Source of the DNA: Caldisphaera sp046536515
GTDB lineage: Archaea; Thermoproteota; Thermoprotei_A; Sulfolobales; Acidilobaceae
Length of the DNA: 7,875 bases
Direction of reading: 5' to 3'
NCBI RefSeq assembly: GCF_046536515.1
Contig: NZ_JAWDMQ010000058.1
Span: 1-7,875 of the forward strand
The notes below the pieces were generated by a model that saw only the letters and a program-made list of their open reading frames with translations, had not been told where the DNA came from and made no database searches. Shown one piece after another: positions 6,517 to 7,875 of this stretch (position 1 is the first letter of the stretch; each line of letters begins with the position of its first letter). The translations under genes and the position numbers were made by a program.

Positions 6517-7530
6517 ATGCCATGTAAAAGGAAACTAAGTATATTTGAAACCAAATTAACTACACTATTCCAAGTAATGCCAATGCATGCAAATCCGTTG
6601 GGCATGTTATTTGGAGGAGTTATTGAAGATTGGATGATACAAGTATCAAACATGGAAGCAACTAGAATAGCTAAGAGGCCAACTTTACTAGCTGGTATGG
6701 ATAGCATATTTTTCATATCACCAGTATTAGTTGGAGAAAACGCAAACATAACGGCTTGGGTTGATTATATAGGAAACACTAGCATAGATGTCAGTTTATT
6801 GGTCGAAGCCGAAAATCCAATACTTAATGAAAAGAGGTTAACTACTTTAGCTCATATGACTTATGTTGCTGTCGGAAAGGATTTAAGGCCTGTAATGTTA
6901 GATGCTTGCATTGAGGCAAAAACAAAGGAAGAGGAGGAAATTTATCAAGATGCCTTAAAGAGGAGGAAAAACAGGGAAAACAGAATAAAGGATAGAAAAG
7001 AAAGGGCTTTAGATTCCTCCCCTCCAAGAGGTCTAGATGATAGATTTACTATAACAAACTATAAAGTCGTCATGCCAGAAGATGCTATGGCTTTAAACAC
7101 TTTATTCGCAGGCAAACTTATGAGGCTTTTGGATGAATCAACTGCCTTAGTAGGAACTAGGTATGCTAGGGGCCCAGTTGTTACCGCTTCTGTAGATACA
7201 ACAGATTTCTATTCTCCAGTAATGGTTGGCGAAACATTAATTATTTACAGCACATTAACAAACATAGGTAAGAGCAGCATGGAAGTCATAGCAAAAGTTG
7301 TTAAAAGAGATGAGATAACTGGAGAAGAAAAACACACAACGACAAGCTACTTCACTTTAGTTCATGTAGGTCCAACTGGTAGGAGCGAACCGATACCGGA
7401 ATTTAATATTACTGAAGAATGGCAAAAAGAAATTATAGCTGAATCTGAAAGAAGAAGGAATGAAAGGCTTGAAATGCTAGCGTCATTTAAATCTAAAGCA
7501 GAAAAATTTAGAGTTTGGCCTTTATTGTGA
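6517..7530 (+). CDS. Double-hotdog acyl-CoA thioesterase
   Basis: The 337-residue protein carries two hotdog thioesterase domains in tandem, roughly residues 10-135 and 175-295. A strongly charged helical linker rich in Glu, Lys and Arg (about 135-175) joins them, and a charged helical tail follows. Domain 1 has the signature HANPLGMLFGG (Asn26, Gly29, Gly33-34). Domain 2 has ALNTLFAGKLMRLLDE with Asp206 on the central helix. The family hydrolyses acyl-CoA to free acid and CoA in the cytoplasm, and the chain length cannot be read from sequence. Domain 1 keeps Asn but has Ile41 where the acidic residue belongs, and domain 2 keeps Asp206 but lacks the Asn, so one composite active site is likely. 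An in-frame TTG at 6505 is possible, but ATG 6517 is preferred because GGGG lies 6 nt upstream. The stop codon is embedded in a long palindrome. Confidence 0.85.
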   Translation: MPCKRKLSIFETKLTTLFQVMPMHANPLGMLFGGVIEDWMIQVSNMEATRIAKRPTLLAGMDSIFFISPVLVGENANITAWVDYIGNTSIDVSLLVEAENPILNEKRLTTLAHMTYVAVGKDLRPVMLDACIEAKTKEEEEIYQDALKRRKNRENRIKDRKERALDSSPPRGLDDRFTITNYKVVMPEDAMALNTLFAGKLMRLLDESTALVGTRYARGPVVTASVDTTDFYSPVMVGETLIIYSTLTNIGKSSMEVIAKVVKRDEITGEEKHTTTSYFTLVHVGPTGRSEPIPEFNITEEWQKEIIAESERRRNERLEMLASFKSKAEKFRVWPLL

Positions 7531-7567
7531 TTAATAGTCACTAAAAGTAACTATTAATCACAAGGCC
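7517..7567. repeat. Long imperfect palindrome spanning the thioesterase stop codon
   Basis: GTGATTAATAGTCACT (7527-7542) and AGTAACTATTAATCAC (7546-7561) are inverted repeats with 15 of 16 positions matching around a 3-nt AAA loop. The symmetry resumes outside a 4-nt bulge (TATT, 7523-7526): GGCCTT at 7517-7522 pairs with AAGGCC at 7562-7567. In total 21 of 22 pairs match. The TGA of the thioesterase (7528-7530) is inside the left arm. It could be a terminator hairpin serving either strand, or the subterminal palindrome of an IS200/IS605-type or miniature element. The outer arms and bulge suggest more than a simple terminator. Confidence 0.8.
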
Positions 7568-7695
7568 TCATCACTCCTCTTCTCCTCCCCACGCCTAGGT
7601 TAGGGAGTATGGACTCCCAGCCACGACATGGGAAGTTTCATTGGGTGCCTTCCTCCACCTCGCGACTGCTCATTGACTTCATTGTGGCACCTTCC
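7562..7695 (-). ncRNA. Candidate structured small RNA, possibly an omega-RNA-like IS200/IS605 right-end relic
   Basis: This GC-rich island in an AT-rich window has no long ORF on either strand. On the minus strand its first bases (GGAAGGTGCC from 7695) lie about 26 nt downstream of a TATA box, where transcription should start. Possible stems are GGTGCC (7691-7686) with GGCACC (7649-7644), and a perfect hairpin GGGAGT / ACTCCC with a 4-nt loop (7618-7603). A purine-rich stretch and a GTGATGA motif lie near the 3' end, followed by the long palindrome. SRP RNA, RNase P RNA and tRNA hallmarks were not found. Two micro-ORFs also occur on this strand (7682-7638 and 7641-7600). An open frame ending in EGATMKSMSSREVEEGTQ loosely recalls TnpB tails, hence the transposon-relic alternative. 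The exact ends and the strand are uncertain. Confidence 0.5.
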
Positions 7696-7709
7696 GATTT
7701 AATGATAAC

Positions 7710-7732
7710 GGAAAAAGTTTATAAATTTTTCC
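7710..7732. promoter_or_regulatory. Near-palindromic, possibly bidirectional BRE-TATA-BRE promoter
   Basis: The 23-bp element consists of GGAAAAAG, then TTTATAAA (7718-7725), then TTTTTCC, and 9 of 11 opposed positions are complementary. Each strand therefore shows a purine-rich BRE directly upstream of the same TATA box. Leftward it predicts a start near 7695, at the first base of the GC-rich island. Rightward it predicts a start near 7747, 13 nt before the ATG of the next gene. It could instead be the left-end palindrome of a small mobile element. Confidence 0.55.
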
Positions 7733-7741
7733 ATAACTAAA

Positions 7742-7764
7742 ATCATATGGTAATATCATATGGT
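7742..7764 (+). repeat. Direct repeat duplicating a start-codon context
   Basis: ATCATATGGT occurs at 7742-7751 and 7755-7764, with a period of 13 bp. Each copy contains an ATG (7747 and 7760), and because 13 is not a multiple of three the two ATGs are in different frames. Only 7760 opens a frame that stays open to the window edge. Confidence 0.6.
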
Positions 7765-7875
7765 TCAAGTTATATTTCATTCAAAAATATCATCAATGGG
7801 TCATGACAAATATGGAGACCCAAAATACGCAATATACGTTCCAAAGAGCGTTCATGAGAAAATTAAGGGCTTATT
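7760..7875 (+). CDS. N-terminal 38 residues of a small unrecognised protein, possibly AbrB-like (3' truncated)
   Basis: ATG 7760 opens a frame that continues to the edge of the window, and the codon two places upstream of the start-codon repeat is a stop (TAA 7751). The visible protein starts MVQVIFHSKISSMGHDKYG and continues with DPKYAIYVPKSVHEKIKGL. The strand-like run YAIYVPKSVHEKI, a short strand followed by a Pro-Lys turn and a helix, resembles the start of AbrB/MazE-type swapped-hairpin DNA-binding domains, but too little is present to be sure. No clear Shine-Dalgarno lies upstream, and the predicted leader is only about 13 nt from the palindromic promoter. If it is an AbrB-like protein, an antitoxin or local regulator role would be plausible, and the duplicated sequence at its start could be an operator. 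This is inference only. Confidence 0.5.
   Translation, partial: MVQVIFHSKISSMGHDKYGDPKYAIYVPKSVHEKIKGL

Noticed and set aside
6462..6749. Minus-strand open frame opposite the thioesterase start
   Set aside because: It overlaps the conserved HANPLGMLFGG region of the real gene and has no independent support.
7563..7580. GTGATGA on the minus strand as box C of a C/D guide RNA
   Set aside because: It matches RUGAUGA, but no CUGA box D follows at a sensible distance and there is no C'/D' pair.
7562..7705. GC-rich island as RNase P RNA, SRP RNA or tRNA
   Set aside because: The RNase P core strands (GAGGAAAGUCC and ACAGAA types) and the SRP domain IV core are not found, and there is no cloverleaf. 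GGAGGAAGG only superficially resembles RNase P.

Overview
The window is AT-rich DNA from an archaeon, most likely a thermophilic, acidophilic crenarchaeote. The evidence is a class III signal peptide pilin, TATA/BRE promoters, starts that use ATG and TTG, heavy use of ATA, AGA and AGG codons, and Shine-Dalgarno sites of the GGAGGTGA type. A Caldisphaera-like (Acidilobales) source fits the low GC and gene content, but this is an impression and not a database result.

Layout, left to right. (1) The tail of an unrecognised, probably coiled-coil protein (1-117, +) converges on a type IV pilin or archaellin-like gene (165-674, -). (2) An AT-rich gap of about 430 bp holds the pilin promoter and a probable valS promoter. 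(3) A + strand block follows: valyl-tRNA synthetase, dihydrolipoamide dehydrogenase 20 bp downstream, then malate dehydrogenase with its own TATA box, a Fur/PerR-like regulator with an apparently leaderless promoter, and a double-hotdog acyl-CoA thioesterase. (4) From about 7517 to 7764 the sequence changes character. A long imperfect palindrome sits on the thioesterase stop codon. Next comes a conspicuously GC-rich stretch with no long ORF, then a near-palindromic BRE-TATA-BRE element, then a duplicated start-codon region opening a truncated + strand gene (7760 to the edge).

The five complete + strand genes are mostly housekeeping: translation, a flavin disulfide oxidoreductase for 2-oxoacid or glycine-cleavage enzymes, the citric acid cycle, metal or redox-responsive regulation, and acyl-CoA turnover. 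They are not obviously one functional pathway.

The part most worth following up is 7517-7764. A GC island in an AT-rich thermophile genome is a classic sign of structured RNA. On the minus strand it begins about 26 nt downstream of a good TATA box. It may be a stand-alone small RNA, or a relic or miniature derivative of an IS200/IS605 (tnpB) right end with an omega-RNA-like scaffold. Secondary points are the half-degraded zinc site of the Fur homologue with a possible operator over its own promoter, and the complementary loss of active-site residues in the two hotdog domains of the thioesterase.
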